Shown: one piece after another, positions 32,738 through 41,696 of the stretch
Position numbering within the stretch: position 1 is the first letter of the stretch
How the letters are laid out: every line of letters begins with the position of its first letter
NCBI RefSeq assembly: GCF_017104715.1
Contig: NZ_JAAGPI010000008.1
Span: 1 to 64,000, forward strand
Length of the DNA: 64,000 nucleotides
Direction: 5' to 3'
Origin: Burkholderia sp. Ac-20365
GTDB lineage: Bacteria; Pseudomonadota; Gammaproteobacteria; Burkholderiales; Burkholderiaceae
The notes under the pieces: model-generated
Databases searched by the model: none
Told to the model about the DNA's origin: nothing
The model's input: the letters and a program-made list of their open reading frames with translations, nothing else
Program-made: the position numbers and the translations under genes

Positions 32738-34114
32738 CTACGGATGCGCGTGCATGCGCTCGCGCACGCCTTCCAGCCGCTCGCGCACGAACCGCACGTG
32801 CTCGCGCAGCACGTAGAAGCCGTCCGCGTACGCAAGCGGCATACGCAAGGTGTTCAGCGACGCCTCGATCCGGTCGAGTTCCGCCAGCAGCTTCGCGCGT
32901 TCTTCCGCCGACGAACTGCGCATCGCCTCGCGCTCGATCGCGATCAGCGCGCCGTAGTACCGGTAGATCCGCGAGCGCACGCGCCACGTGAACAGCGCGG
33001 GAATCAGCCGCAACGAGGGAATCAGCAGCACGGCGATCGGCAGCAGCAACACCAGCAGCCGGTCGACCACGGTCGCGAGCCAGAACGGCAGCGTGCGGTA
33101 CAGGAAGCTCTTGCCCGACTTGTAGTAGCGCGTCGCGTCCTCGCTGATGCGGAAATCGCGCACGACAGGATTCGGAAACTGCCCGGCCTTCTGCAACAGA
33201 CCGGCGGGCCCGTTCACTTCCTGCGCGGCTTCGATCAGCAGATCGGAGATTGCGGGATGCAGATTCTGGCGCGCCACCATTTCGACCGTCGGGCTGATCA
33301 GATGAAGCGGCTCGGGCGGAATCCGGCGCCTCAGATCGAGTAACCCGACGGGAAGATCGAGATCGTCGAGATAAGGAAAGATACGCGTGTAGGCGTCCGC
33401 TTCGTTGAAGTTCATTACCGAGACGCCGGGAATGGTCAGCAGGCGCAGAATCATCGCGCGCGTGGTCGAGTCGCCGCTCAGCAGCGCCGCGTCGATCTGG
33501 CCCGACACGAGTGCCCTGGCGGCGTCGAGGCCATCGAGCGGCAGCAGCGTCGTGTCGCTGTTCGGCACGATGCCGTTGGCGGCGAGCAGTTCGAGCGACA
33601 GCATCCGCGTGCCGCTGCCTTCACGGCCGATGGCGACCCGCTTGCCTTCGAGATCGGACAGTTGCGACAGCCCCTTGCCGCGATACACGACGATCAGCGG
33701 CACGTACGACACGGTGCCGAGCGACATCAGCGAACTCGTATCCCGTCCCGCCGACACGCCGCCCTGCACGAGCGCGACGTCCACCTTCTGCTTCGGGTCG
33801 AGCAGCCGGTTGAGATTCTGCACGGAGCCGTCGGACTCCAGCACGTTGAGCTTGACGCCGTTGCGGCCGAGAATCTTTCGATACTCTTGCGCGTACTGCA
33901 TGAAGGAGCTGTCGTGGGGACCGGCGCTGATCGTGATCGAGCGGGGCGGTGCGGGATCGACCAGCCAGATCACGAGCCAGACGAGCACGGCGAACAGCAG
34001 CACGAACGGCAGGAACGACACGGCCAGATCGCGCCAGACGGCATGCGTATGGTCGCGCATGGCGTGGATATGGTCGCGAACGACGCGCGGAGATTGCTGA
34101 CGACTCTTTTTCAT
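32738..34114 (-). CDS. TAXI-family TRAP transporter solute-binding protein, membrane-anchored
   Basis: 458 residues. An N-terminal membrane anchor (FLPFVLLFAVLVWLVIWLV) is followed by the TAXI periplasmic binding domain (ITISAGPHDSSFMQYAQEY, KVDVALVQGGVSA, VAIGREGSGTRMLSLEL). A second membrane segment near 355-380 leads to a cytoplasmic helical tail (LAELDRIEASLNTLRM). This anchored form with a C-terminal coiled tail is a known variant, and no TRAP membrane subunits are adjacent. Substrate unknown. It lies just outside the island. Confidence 0.85.
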   Translation of the reverse strand: MKKSRQQSPRVVRDHIHAMRDHTHAVWRDLAVSFLPFVLLFAVLVWLVIWLVDPAPPRSITISAGPHDSSFMQYAQEYRKILGRNGVKLNVLESDGSVQNLNRLLDPKQKVDVALVQGGVSAGRDTSSLMSLGTVSYVPLIVVYRGKGLSQLSDLEGKRVAIGREGSGTRMLSLELLAANGIVPNSDTTLLPLDGLDAARALVSGQIDAALLSGDSTTRAMILRLLTIPGVSVMNFNEADAYTRIFPYLDDLDLPVGLLDLRRRIPPEPLHLISPTVEMVARQNLHPAISDLLIEAAQEVNGPAGLLQKAGQFPNPVVRDFRISEDATRYYKSGKSFLYRTLPFWLATVVDRLLVLLLPIAVLLIPSLRLIPALFTWRVRSRIYRYYGALIAIEREAMRSSSAEERAKLLAELDRIEASLNTLRMPLAYADGFYVLREHVRFVRERLEGVRERMHAHP

Positions 34115-34243
34115 GACCCGGCTCGCCTCCGAGATGCATCATCGACAATCGTAGCCGTCTCGGGGCGCTCTGTGGAGCATCTTGCGTGTTGTCGTCCCCG
34201 GACCGGCCAAAACTCTCCTCGACAACAATTTTGCTGCGGGCAC

Positions 34244-34272
34244 TTGCGCGATCGAAAACGTGTCTCTATAAT
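34244..34272 (+). promoter_or_regulatory. Sigma-70 promoter of tRNA-Val
   Basis: A -35-like TTGCGC (34244-34249) lies 17 bases before a perfect TATAAT (34267-34272), which ends 14 bases before the tRNA. Confidence 0.7.
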
Positions 34273-34286
34273 TCGCGCTCTTCGCT

Positions 34287-34363
34287 AGGCTCGTAGCTCA
34301 GCTGGTTAGAGCACCACCTTGACATGGTGGGGGTCGTTGGTTCGAGTCCAATCGAGCCTACCA
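34287..34363 (+). tRNA. tRNA-Val (anticodon GAC)
   Basis: A complete cloverleaf: 7-bp acceptor AGGCTCG/CGAGCCT, D-arm with AGCTCAGCTGGTTAGAGC, anticodon stem CCACC/GGTGG around loop TTGACAT, T-arm with GGTTCGAGTCC, and an encoded CCA end. The anticodon GAC reads valine GTC/GTT codons. A strong terminator follows, so it is a single-gene unit. Confidence 0.97.
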
Positions 34364-34383
34364 ACGAATATGTTGTAAAGAAA

Positions 34384-34418
34384 AAGCGGCAAACATTCTG
34401 TGTTTGCCGCTTTTTTTT
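34384..34418 (+). terminator. Terminator of tRNA-Val
   Basis: Stem AAGCGGCAAACA / TGTTTGCCGCTT with a short loop, followed by eight T. Confidence 0.92.
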
Positions 34419-34424
34419 GTTTTT

Positions 34425-35250
34425 GCAGGCATGTGGGTGGCGCGTGCGCGGCGTGGGTGTTGCCGCTGTGCGGGGTTTGCTTTTGGTTTGCTTTTGGTTT
34501 GTTTTTGGTTTGTCTTGCGACGCTGGCGTGGTTTGCTTTTGTTGTCGCTGGCATCCGCGTTTTGTCTCTGGTCTGCTAGCGTTGCCCCTGTGCGGGGCGG
34601 CACTTACTTTCTTTGCCGCCGCAAAGAAAGTAAGCAAAGAAAGCGGGCTAACACCGCCCGTTTTTGACCACTGCCTGAGGGCCCCCAACGGTTCCTCCGC
34701 TTCAAACGGCGTTCTGCCATTCACCACTCGTTGCCAGCGCTTCGAATCAACGCCTCACCCACTTCACTCCCCCGTAGCGCAGCAAGCGGCAGCGAATGGT
34801 TACGGCCGCCCAGGTGGCAAACTGTGTGTAGGTCGTAATGCTTCACACCGCGGCGCTCTTACGACACCGCTCGCGCTTTTCAGCCCGGAGTGGAGCGCAT
34901 GCGCCGCGAAATCCGACACACAGTTTGCCGCTATAGGACGTGTCCAATTCGACAACGCGTGCAGTGACGCGGGTGCATGAACTGGGTGAGGCGCCTGTTC
35001 AAAGCGTTGGCAACGGGCAGTGAATGGCAGAACGCCGTGTGAAGCGGAGGAACCGTCGGGGGCCCTCAGGCAGGAACAAGAGCTTGCGGTGTTCAGCGGC
35101 TTTCTTTTGCCTACTTTTCTTTGCCGCGGCAAAGAAAAGTAGGTGCCGCCCCGCACAGGGGCGACGCGTGAAGCAGGCAAAACAAATCGCGGATGCCAGC
35201 TAAAAAAAGCCGTCGACAAACAAGAACAAGAAGAAAAACAAAAACAAAAA
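34425..35250. repeat. Long inverted-repeat element, copy C (hybrid arms)
   Basis: The left arm has the near-palindrome CTTACTTTC...GAAAGTAAG (34603-34634, with a GCCGCCGC centre). The right arm has the other type, the 34-bp CCTACTTTTC...GAAAAGTAGG (35110-35143). So the two arms of this copy belong to different subtypes. The core words GGCAAACTGTGTGTAGGTCG (34817) and ACACAGTTTGCCGCTATAG (about 34918) are as in copy B. The left margin holds four tandem copies of a GCTTTTGGTTT-like 11-mer (34485-34520) and a decayed extra arm word. The right edge touches the cyoD stop. Confidence 0.88.
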
Positions 35251-35254
35251 AACC

Positions 35255-35596
35255 TTACCGCGACATCATATTCATACTCACGTTATGCATAACCCAAACC
35301 GTGCCAAACACTAAAAACATGGCAGCCAGCACGGTATAAGCAAGCGCGAGCGCATTCCACCGCTGACCGGAGTTCGACACGCTCATATGCAGAAAGAACA
35401 CCAGATGCACAACGATCTGCACAACAGCGAGTGCAGCCAGCACAACCGGCGCCGACGCAGCCGGCAACCAGCCCTGCAGCACAATGCCAAACGCTGCAGC
35501 GGTCAATACCACAGCCAGCACAAAGCCGACCACATATCCGCCGACACCACCATGCCCCGCTTCGGCATCGAGCGCATGAGAATTCGAGTGAGCCAT
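35255..35596 (-). CDS. cyoD: Cytochrome bo3 ubiquinol oxidase subunit IV
   Basis: 113 residues with three membrane helices (YVVGFVLAVVLTAAAFGIVL, VLAALAVVQIVVHLVFFLHM, LAYTVLAAMFLVFGTVWVMH), the layout of CyoD. Met-Ala-His-Ser at 35594-35596 overlaps the cyoC stop (ATGA). Last gene of the operon; a cyoE (haem O synthase) does not follow. Instead repeat element C begins at the stop codon. Confidence 0.93.
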   Translation of the reverse strand: MAHSNSHALDAEAGHGGVGGYVVGFVLAVVLTAAAFGIVLQGWLPAASAPVVLAALAVVQIVVHLVFFLHMSVSNSGQRWNALALAYTVLAAMFLVFGTVWVMHNVSMNMMSR

Positions 35597-36213
35597 CAGT
35601 ACATGCTCCCGAGATAAACAAAAGTGAACACGCAAATCCACACGACATCGAGGAAGTGCCAGAAAAGGCTGAGGCAAGTAAGACGCGTGATCTCGCGCTG
35701 CGTCAGCTCCGGCGCGCGCGCCACCTGAACGGCCAGCACCGCCATCCAGATCAGCCCCGTCGCAACGTGCAGACCGTGCGTGCCAACCAGCACGAAGAAC
35801 GACGACAGAAACGCACTGCGCGACGGGCCCGCGCCTTCCGCGATCAGATGCGAGAACTCACCCAGCTCCAGCTTCAGAAACACAACACCGAGCACGAACG
35901 TCACGGCCAGCCAGACAAGCACGGCGCGCGTATTCCGGCCGCGCGCAGCGACCATCGCGAAGCCGTACGTGATGCTGCTCAACAGCAGCGCAGCCGTTTC
36001 GACGGCCACGCCGGGAATGTCGAACAGATCCTTGCCCGTCGGGCCCGCGTTGAACTGATGCGCCATCACGGCGAACACGGCGAACAGCGATGCGAACAGC
36101 ACGCAGTCGGTCATCAGGTACAGCCAGAAGCCGAATACCGAATGCGATTCGCCATGGTGACCGTGGCCATCAGCCTCGTTCAGGGTTGCGGCATGGACTT
36201 TTTGCAGCATCAC
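35596..36213 (-). CDS. cyoC: Cytochrome bo3 ubiquinol oxidase subunit III
   Basis: 205 residues with five membrane helices. Conserved phrases include [20 protein letters not shown] and [20 protein letters not shown], with the ending [20 protein letters not shown]. It stabilises the oxidase core. Overlaps cyoB by four bases and cyoD by three. Confidence 0.95.
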   Translation of the reverse strand: MMLQKVHAATLNEADGHGHHGESHSVFGFWLYLMTDCVLFASLFAVFAVMAHQFNAGPTGKDLFDIPGVAVETAALLLSSITYGFAMVAARGRNTRAVLVWLAVTFVLGVVFLKLELGEFSHLIAEGAGPSRSAFLSSFFVLVGTHGLHVATGLIWMAVLAVQVARAPELTQREITRLTCLSLFWHFLDVVWICVFTFVYLGSMY

Positions 36214-38222
36214 TCGACCTCCGCGAGCGCCGGCGACACTTGCGCAGGTTGCGCGAGCGGCTTACGGCCTTTGTTTTCGATCGCCCGAACGACGTCGGAC
36301 AGGATGTAGTAGCCATCGTCGCGGCCAAAACTGCGGCCGATCACAATCGCCGCAATCGCCACCAGCGAAGCAATCACGAGCCACCAGATGTGCCATACGG
36401 CAGCGAAACCAAACGCCAGGCTGAACATGCCGATGAAAAAACCGGCGCTCGTGTTCGACGGCATGTGGATGTCCTGATACGACGCATGAACGCCGAGGCC
36501 CCTGCCCGTTTCCTTCATGTACGCGAACGCATCCAGTTCCTCCACAACGGGAATCGTCGCGAAGTTATAAACGGGCGGCGGCGACGAGATCGACCATTCG
36601 AGCGTGCGGCCGCCCCACGGATCGCCCGTCACGTCGCGATACTCGGGCTTGTTGCGGTTGATGATGCTGACCACCACCTGCACGACCTGGAACACGACGC
36701 CAACCGCAATCAGCGCAACGCCACATGCCGCGACGATCATGTACGGCTGCCATGCCGGGTTGTCGTAGTGATTCAGACGGCGCGTCGCGCCCATGAAGCC
36801 CAGCACGTACAGCGGCATGAACGCCACATAGAAGCCCACGAACCAGCACCAGAACGCGCTCTTGCCGAGCTTGTCGTTGAGCTTGAAGCCGAACACCTTC
36901 GGGAACCAGTAGCTGAAGCCGGCCAGATAGCCGAACACCACGCCGCCAATAATGGCGTTATGGAAGTGCGCGATCAGGAACAGCGAGTTATGCAGCACGA
37001 AGTCCGCGCCGGGAATCGCCATCATCACGCCCGTCATGCCGCCGATAGTGAACGTGATCATGAAGCCGAGCGTCCACAACACGGGTGCCGTGAATTCCAG
37101 ACGGCCGCGATAGATCGTGAACAGCCAGTTGAAAATCTTCACGCCCGTCGGAATGGCGATGATCATCGTCGCGATGCCGAAGAACGCGTTGACGTCGGCG
37201 CCCGAGCCCATCGTGAAGAAGTGGTGCGCCCACACGAGGAACGCCAGAATCATGATCGCGCAGGTCGCGTAGACCATCGTCTTGTAGCCGAAGAGCGGCT
37301 TCTTCGCGAACGTCGAAATCACTTCCGAGTAGATGCCGAATGCGGGCAGAACCAGAATGTAGACCTCCGGGTGACCCCAGGCCCAGATCAGGTTCAGATA
37401 CAGCATCGCGTTGCCGCCCGCCTCGTTCGTGAAGAAATGCATGTCCGCGTAACGGTCGAGGCCGAGCAGCGCGAGCGCAACCGTCAGGATCGGGAACGTC
37501 GCCATGATCAGCACGTTCGAGCACAGCGCTGTCCACGTGAACACCGGCATCCTCATCAGCGTCATGCCGGGCGCGCGCATCTTGATGATCGTGACGAAGA
37601 AGTTGATCGCCGTGATGAGCGTGCCGACGCCGGACAGTTCGAGCGCCCAGATGTAGTAATCGACGCCCACGCCCGGACTGAACTGCAACTCCGACAGCGG
37701 CGGATACGCAAGCCAGCCAACCTGCGCGAACTCGCCGATCACCAGCGAAATGTTCATCAGGATCGCGCTGATCGCAGTCATCCAGAAACTCAACGAGTTC
37801 AGGAACGGAAACGCGACATCGCGCGCGCCGATCTGCAACGGCACGACGATATTGAACAGACCCACCATCAGCGCCATCGCCATGAAGAAGATCATGATGA
37901 CGCCGTGCGCCGTGAAGATCTGGTCGTAGTGATGCGGCGGCAGATAGCCCGCCGCCCCGCCGCTTGCGAGCGCGAGTTGCAGGCGCATCATCACTGCATC
38001 GGCGAAGCCGCGCAGCAGCATCAGCACGGCAACGACGATATACATCACGCCAATGCGTTTGTGATCGACGGACGTGAGCCATTCCGTCCACAGCCAGCGC
38101 CATTTTTTCAGGCGCGTAATGAGCACGACGACAGCCAGCACGATCAGGCCCATCAGGGCGGCGGCGCCCATGATGATCGGCTGATCGAACGGAATCGCCT
38201 CCAGATTAAGAATGCCGAACAT
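36210..38222 (-). CDS. cyoB: Cytochrome bo3 ubiquinol oxidase subunit I
   Basis: 670 residues, close to the 663 of E. coli CyoB. It carries all haem and copper ligands in recognisable context: [11 protein letters not shown] (low-spin haem His), [11 protein letters not shown] (CuB His and the cross-linked Tyr), WAHHFFTMG (two CuB His) and HFHNAIIGG (haem ligands). The ubiquinol site part NEQ... at the N-terminus begins [15 protein letters not shown]. It reduces O2 to water and pumps protons in the inner membrane. Three bases separate it from cyoA. Confidence 0.97.
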   Translation of the reverse strand: MFGILNLEAIPFDQPIIMGAAALMGLIVLAVVVLITRLKKWRWLWTEWLTSVDHKRIGVMYIVVAVLMLLRGFADAVMMRLQLALASGGAAGYLPPHHYDQIFTAHGVIMIFFMAMALMVGLFNIVVPLQIGARDVAFPFLNSLSFWMTAISAILMNISLVIGEFAQVGWLAYPPLSELQFSPGVGVDYYIWALELSGVGTLITAINFFVTIIKMRAPGMTLMRMPVFTWTALCSNVLIMATFPILTVALALLGLDRYADMHFFTNEAGGNAMLYLNLIWAWGHPEVYILVLPAFGIYSEVISTFAKKPLFGYKTMVYATCAIMILAFLVWAHHFFTMGSGADVNAFFGIATMIIAIPTGVKIFNWLFTIYRGRLEFTAPVLWTLGFMITFTIGGMTGVMMAIPGADFVLHNSLFLIAHFHNAIIGGVVFGYLAGFSYWFPKVFGFKLNDKLGKSAFWCWFVGFYVAFMPLYVLGFMGATRRLNHYDNPAWQPYMIVAACGVALIAVGVVFQVVQVVVSIINRNKPEYRDVTGDPWGGRTLEWSISSPPPVYNFATIPVVEELDAFAYMKETGRGLGVHASYQDIHMPSNTSAGFFIGMFSLAFGFAAVWHIWWLVIASLVAIAAIVIGRSFGRDDGYYILSDVVRAIENKGRKPLAQPAQVSPALAEVE

Positions 38223-38225
38223 GGG

Positions 38226-39125
38226 TTACTCCTTCGAAGCGCTCGGGCTGCAGTTGGCGTCACGGAAATCGACGACATGCCCGCTGTTGTATTTCGCAAT
38301 CACATTGCGGAACAGTTTCGGATCGACTGACGAGAAATAGCGCACCGGCTCCTTCTCGCTCGGCTTCGCGACCGTGTAGTAGTGGTCCATGTCGAGCCGC
38401 TCCGGCGACGCCTTGACCTTCTGCACCCACGCGTCGAATTCGGCGGTATTCACGGCGAGCGTGCGGAACTTCATGTCCGAAAAGCCCTTGCCGCTGAAAT
38501 TCGCCGACACGCCCGCGTAGTCGCCCGCCTCGTCCGCGATCAGATGCACGCGCGTCTGCATGCCCGCCATCGCGTAGACCTGCGTGCCAAGCTGCGGGAT
38601 GAAGAACGAGTTCATCACCGAGTCCGACGTGATGTGGAAATTCACAGGCGTGCCGACCGGCATCGCCAGCTGGTTCACCGACGCAATGCCGAGATCGGGA
38701 TAGATGAACAGCCACTTCCAGTCGAGCGCGACGACTTCGACGTCGATCGGCTTCACGCTCGATTCCAACGGCTTGTACGGATCCAGCTCGTGCGTGGTTC
38801 GCCACGTCAGGATGCCGAGGAACAGGATGATCAGCGCGGGAATCGTCCACACGACTACTTCGATCGCCGTGGAGTGCGCCCACTTCGGCGCGTACACCGC
38901 GCCTTTGTTCGACGCGCGGTAACGCCACGCAAAAAACAACGTCAACAGAATGACGGGCACGACCACGATCAGCATCGTCCATGTCGCCGTCGCGATCAGC
39001 GACTTCTCGGCGACACCGACACTGCCTTTCGGGTCGAGCACTTCGAGTTGACATCCCGTGAGTAAAGCGGTCAGACCGATGCTGACCGGTATGAGGCAAC
39101 CTCTAAAGGTTTTTCTGGCTAACAT
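38226..39125 (-). CDS. cyoA: Cytochrome bo3 ubiquinol oxidase subunit II (lipoprotein)
   Basis: 299 residues. A lipoprotein signal (GLTALLTGCQ) is followed by two membrane helices (ATWTMLIVVVPVILLTLFFA, VVVWTIPALIILFLGILTW). The cupredoxin-like domain (VALDWKWLFIYPDLGIASVN, QLGTQVYAMAGMQTRVH) lacks the CuA cysteines, as expected for quinol rather than cytochrome c oxidases. First gene of the cyoABCD operon. Confidence 0.96.
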   Translation of the reverse strand: MLARKTFRGCLIPVSIGLTALLTGCQLEVLDPKGSVGVAEKSLIATATWTMLIVVVPVILLTLFFAWRYRASNKGAVYAPKWAHSTAIEVVVWTIPALIILFLGILTWRTTHELDPYKPLESSVKPIDVEVVALDWKWLFIYPDLGIASVNQLAMPVGTPVNFHITSDSVMNSFFIPQLGTQVYAMAGMQTRVHLIADEAGDYAGVSANFSGKGFSDMKFRTLAVNTAEFDAWVQKVKASPERLDMDHYYTVAKPSEKEPVRYFSSVDPKLFRNVIAKYNSGHVVDFRDANCSPSASKE

Positions 39126-39460
39126 GTTTGCCCAATAATCGTTGAACCACGCTGAACACGTGTGGGGTTTGCGAGGCAAAGCGCACAAGGTCCCATGTGC
39201 AGCGCGATTCTAGGGACGGGGCGTGTTCGAAGTCCTGATCCGCGTCAAGGACGCTGCACGAAGATCGGTGATAGACGTGCGACGCGATGTCACACGGTCG
39301 AAGGCAGGCGCGCGGCTTCGATTTTTGTTATGCCGGCGCGCGTGCTTCTGATTGAGGCGGGCTGGTTTACGGTTGAGCACCTATTCAGCCAGTTGATCCG
39401 GTGAGCCGCCCACACATCGGATCGATTCGGGCGGCTGTGGAGAACACACGTGTTGCCGCG
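39126..39460. other. Intergenic region upstream of cyoA
   Basis: About 335 bases between cyoA and the convergently placed end of the DUF3597 gene upstream. It must hold the cyo promoter. A short open frame on the plus strand (39162-39404) has no ribosome site and no protein-like character. I see no clear terminator or operator. Confidence 0.5.
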
Positions 39461-39856
39461 TTAGCTCGCCAGATCCGTCGGCAGCTTGCCGCCGTTCGCC
39501 GCGAGTGCCGTCATCAGCTGCCTGTGCAGCCAGACGTTCATCGACGCCGAATCGTTCGTGTCGCCGCCGTACTTCAGTTCGCCCGCCAGTTGCTTGCGAT
39601 GCTCGAGGCTGCTGTCGACGTCGAGCAGTTTCATCAGATCGACGATCGAGCGGCGCCAGTCGAGTTTCTGCGGATTGGCCGCCGCCAGTTGGTCCATCAC
39701 GGCCGCAACGTCGACATCTGCGAGCGCGACCGATACAAGCGCGACCGTGCTTGCCGACGCGTCGCCGGGAGCCGGCGCCACGGGTTCGGCGGGCAACGCC
39801 TCAGCCGGCTTCGCCTTGCCGAAGATCTTGCTGACGATGGTTCCGAAAATGCTCAT
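39461..39856 (-). CDS. DUF3597 domain protein
   Basis: 131 residues starting MSIFGTIVSKIFGKAKPAEA, with an Ala/Pro linker. The DUF3597 core is VDVAAVMDQLAAANPQKLDW, RRSIVDLMKLLDVDSSLEHR and DSASMNVWLHRQLMTALAAN. It is similar to the LysM-adjacent small domain of unknown role. The ATG at 39854-39856 follows AAGGA. Confidence 0.9.
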   Translation of the reverse strand: MSIFGTIVSKIFGKAKPAEALPAEPVAPAPGDASASTVALVSVALADVDVAAVMDQLAAANPQKLDWRRSIVDLMKLLDVDSSLEHRKQLAGELKYGGDTNDSASMNVWLHRQLMTALAANGGKLPTDLAS

Positions 39857-40155
39857 GCTGATTTTCCTTCGTTTGAAGTGGATGAAGAGAGACTGCACGA
39901 CGCCATCCGCTTTCCGGCTCTCAGGAATCACGGCGACGCTGCTTGCGACTAACGCCACCTGATCCAAACCGTTGACCGTTACGTCCGATCGCCCGCAAGT
40001 TTCACGCTTGTTTGCAATCCGGCGTATCCACGCGACATCTTCATGTCAAATTTTGAAAAAGATCGGCATACCTCACAAAATGATCTTCTCGTTTGATAAA
40101 AAATCCTGCCCCCAGGCGATTCCGCATCCACCTCTCAAACGAAAATCTCACCATC

Positions 40156-40656
40156 ATGAAAAATCTGTTGACGCTTGCCGCCTGCGCCGTTTCGCTGTCC
40201 ATTCTCACCGCATGCGGCGGCCTCGATCGCAGCAAGGAAGAAGCGCTGAACCGGCAAGCCGGCATCGAAGTGACGCAGAACAAGGACAACGTGCAGATCC
40301 GTCTGCCGGAAAAGGTCCTGTTCAACTTCAACGAGTCGACGCTGAGTCCGGATGCCGGCGCTGCCGTTTCGCGTGTCGTCATCGTGCTGAGTCGCACGCA
40401 GAAGCCGATGATCGTCGAAGGCCACACCGACAATGTCGGCACCCGCGAATACAACCAGAAACTGTCAGAGGCGCGCGCGAAATCGGTCGCAGAAGAACTC
40501 GAACGCCACGGCATTCGCGCGTCGCGTATCACGCTGGTGGGCTATGCGTTCGATCGGCCCGTGGCGGATAACGACACGTCCGAAGGGCGCGCACGCAATC
40601 GCCGCACGGAGATCGTCGTAAAGGGGGAATCGATCGAAGCCGTCATGGGCAAGTGA
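40156..40656 (+). CDS. OmpA-family lipoprotein
   Basis: 166 residues. A lipoprotein signal (AACAVSLSILTACGG) is followed by an OmpA-C peptidoglycan-binding domain: VLFNFNESTLSPDAGAAV, VEGHTDNVGTREYNQKLSEA, ARAKSVAEEL and ARNRRTEIVV. It would tether the outer membrane to the cell wall. Preceded by an AT-richer region and followed by the rlpA-type gene in the same direction after 148 bases. Confidence 0.9.
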   Translation: MKNLLTLAACAVSLSILTACGGLDRSKEEALNRQAGIEVTQNKDNVQIRLPEKVLFNFNESTLSPDAGAAVSRVVIVLSRTQKPMIVEGHTDNVGTREYNQKLSEARAKSVAEELERHGIRASRITLVGYAFDRPVADNDTSEGRARNRRTEIVVKGESIEAVMGK

Positions 40657-40804
40657 TCGTTCTCTTCCCGCACTGTCCTCGCAACGATTCGCGGCGCGTC
40701 GTTGCGTAAAGAATCGTCAAAAGTCCGTATCAATTTTTTCGCGCAGTCAACGCGAAGATTTTGAGACCGTTAGACCCGTTTCTTTTGATGAATCGCGGTC
40801 TAAC

Positions 40805-41323
40805 GTGTCAACGCTACGTCTTTTTGGATTACTAGGAATCGTCGGGCTGTTTGCTGGGTGCGCTCAGATTCCGTCGGAGCATGAAGTGTCGAGTGCGAGT
40901 GGAGCGGTGTCGACAACGGTCGAAACGTCTGTCTCTGAGGTCAGCGCCACGGACGTCGCAAACGTCCAACCCGAAGCTCTTACGTTCCAGTCGACGGGCA
41001 GTGCGCCACCGCAACTGGGCCATGCTTCGTGGTACGCGCATAAATTCCAGGGTCGCCGCACGGCTAATGGAGAGCGCTACGATGGCCGCGCGCTGACGGC
41101 CGCGCATCGCACGCTGCCGTTTGGCACGTATGTGCGCGTGACGTCGCTATCTACCTCGAAGTCGATCGTGGTCCGGATCAACGATCGCGGCCCGTTTGTC
41201 AAAGGACGCATCATCGATCTGTCTTACGCTGCGGCAAATGCACTCGGATTGACGCGTGCGCCGTCGATGAGCGTGCAGATCGAGTGTGTCGCCAGCAAAG
41301 CCGAGCGGGACGACGATATTTGA
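40805..41323 (+). CDS. rlpA: RlpA-like septal ring protein/lytic transglycosylase (lipoprotein)
   Basis: 172 residues. GTG start, lipoprotein signal LLGIVGLFAGCAQ, a low-complexity spacer, then the double-psi barrel: GHASWYAHKFQGRRTANGER, TAAHRTLPFGTYVRVTS, RINDRGPFVKGRIIDLSYAA. The Asp/His of the active barrel are present. There is no C-terminal SPOR domain, so this is a short form that may not go to denuded glycan at the septum. Confidence 0.88.
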   Translation: MSTLRLFGLLGIVGLFAGCAQIPSEHEVSSASGAVSTTVETSVSEVSATDVANVQPEALTFQSTGSAPPQLGHASWYAHKFQGRRTANGERYDGRALTAAHRTLPFGTYVRVTSLSTSKSIVVRINDRGPFVKGRIIDLSYAAANALGLTRAPSMSVQIECVASKAERDDDI

Positions 41324-41370
41324 CGCGCACGGAGCAACGTTCCCGCAACGTCGCTGGATTGCGACTTGCC

Positions 41371-41679
41371 ATGCTCGTCGTCATTGAGCTATGCATCGGC
41401 GTGTGTTGCGTACCCAACGCCTTCGGTGCTCGCCGTCATGACGCACCAGGCGTTGTCGATCGCGCGCCTGGCGTAAGGAAGTCACACGCAGCCTCGAAGC
41501 CCCCGGCGCCCCGCCGCAGGCTTCATCGAAAGACATGGGCGGCGCGGAACGTCAACATCTACTACCGCTGGTCCGCTGAGCAATTGATGCTGGGCGGCGT
41601 CGATCCGGGGCAAATCGGCAAGCTTGGCGCCGACAACCGTCAAGAACAATCAAAAAAAGGCGCGGCATCCAGTCGATAG
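41371..41679 (+). CDS. Small predicted exported protein, unknown
   Basis: About 102 residues. MLVVIELCIGVCCVPNAFGA could be a signal peptide; the rest is very basic (RRRLHRKTWAARNVN) and ends with QEQSKKGAASSR. It follows rlpA by 47 bases. There is no strong ribosome site. A longer frame begins at 41284. Coding status is plausible but not secure. Confidence 0.45.
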   Translation: MLVVIELCIGVCCVPNAFGARRHDAPGVVDRAPGVRKSHAASKPPAPRRRLHRKTWAARNVNIYYRWSAEQLMLGGVDPGQIGKLGADNRQEQSKKGAASSR

Positions 41680-41690
41680 AAGCCGCGCTT
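41655..41690 (-). terminator. Terminator of the branched-chain amino acid binding protein gene
   Basis: On the minus strand GCGCGGCTTC...GATGCCGCGC is followed by CTTTTTTTG. It lies right after the stop at 41697 and also overlaps the end of the convergent gene. Confidence 0.8.
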
Positions 41691-41696
41691 GTCGTC

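Noticed and set aside
36090-38330. A 746-residue plus-strand open frame opposite cyoB and cyoC.
   Set aside because: It is antisense to cyoB/cyoC, of His/Arg-rich composition, with no ribosome site; clearly a shadow.
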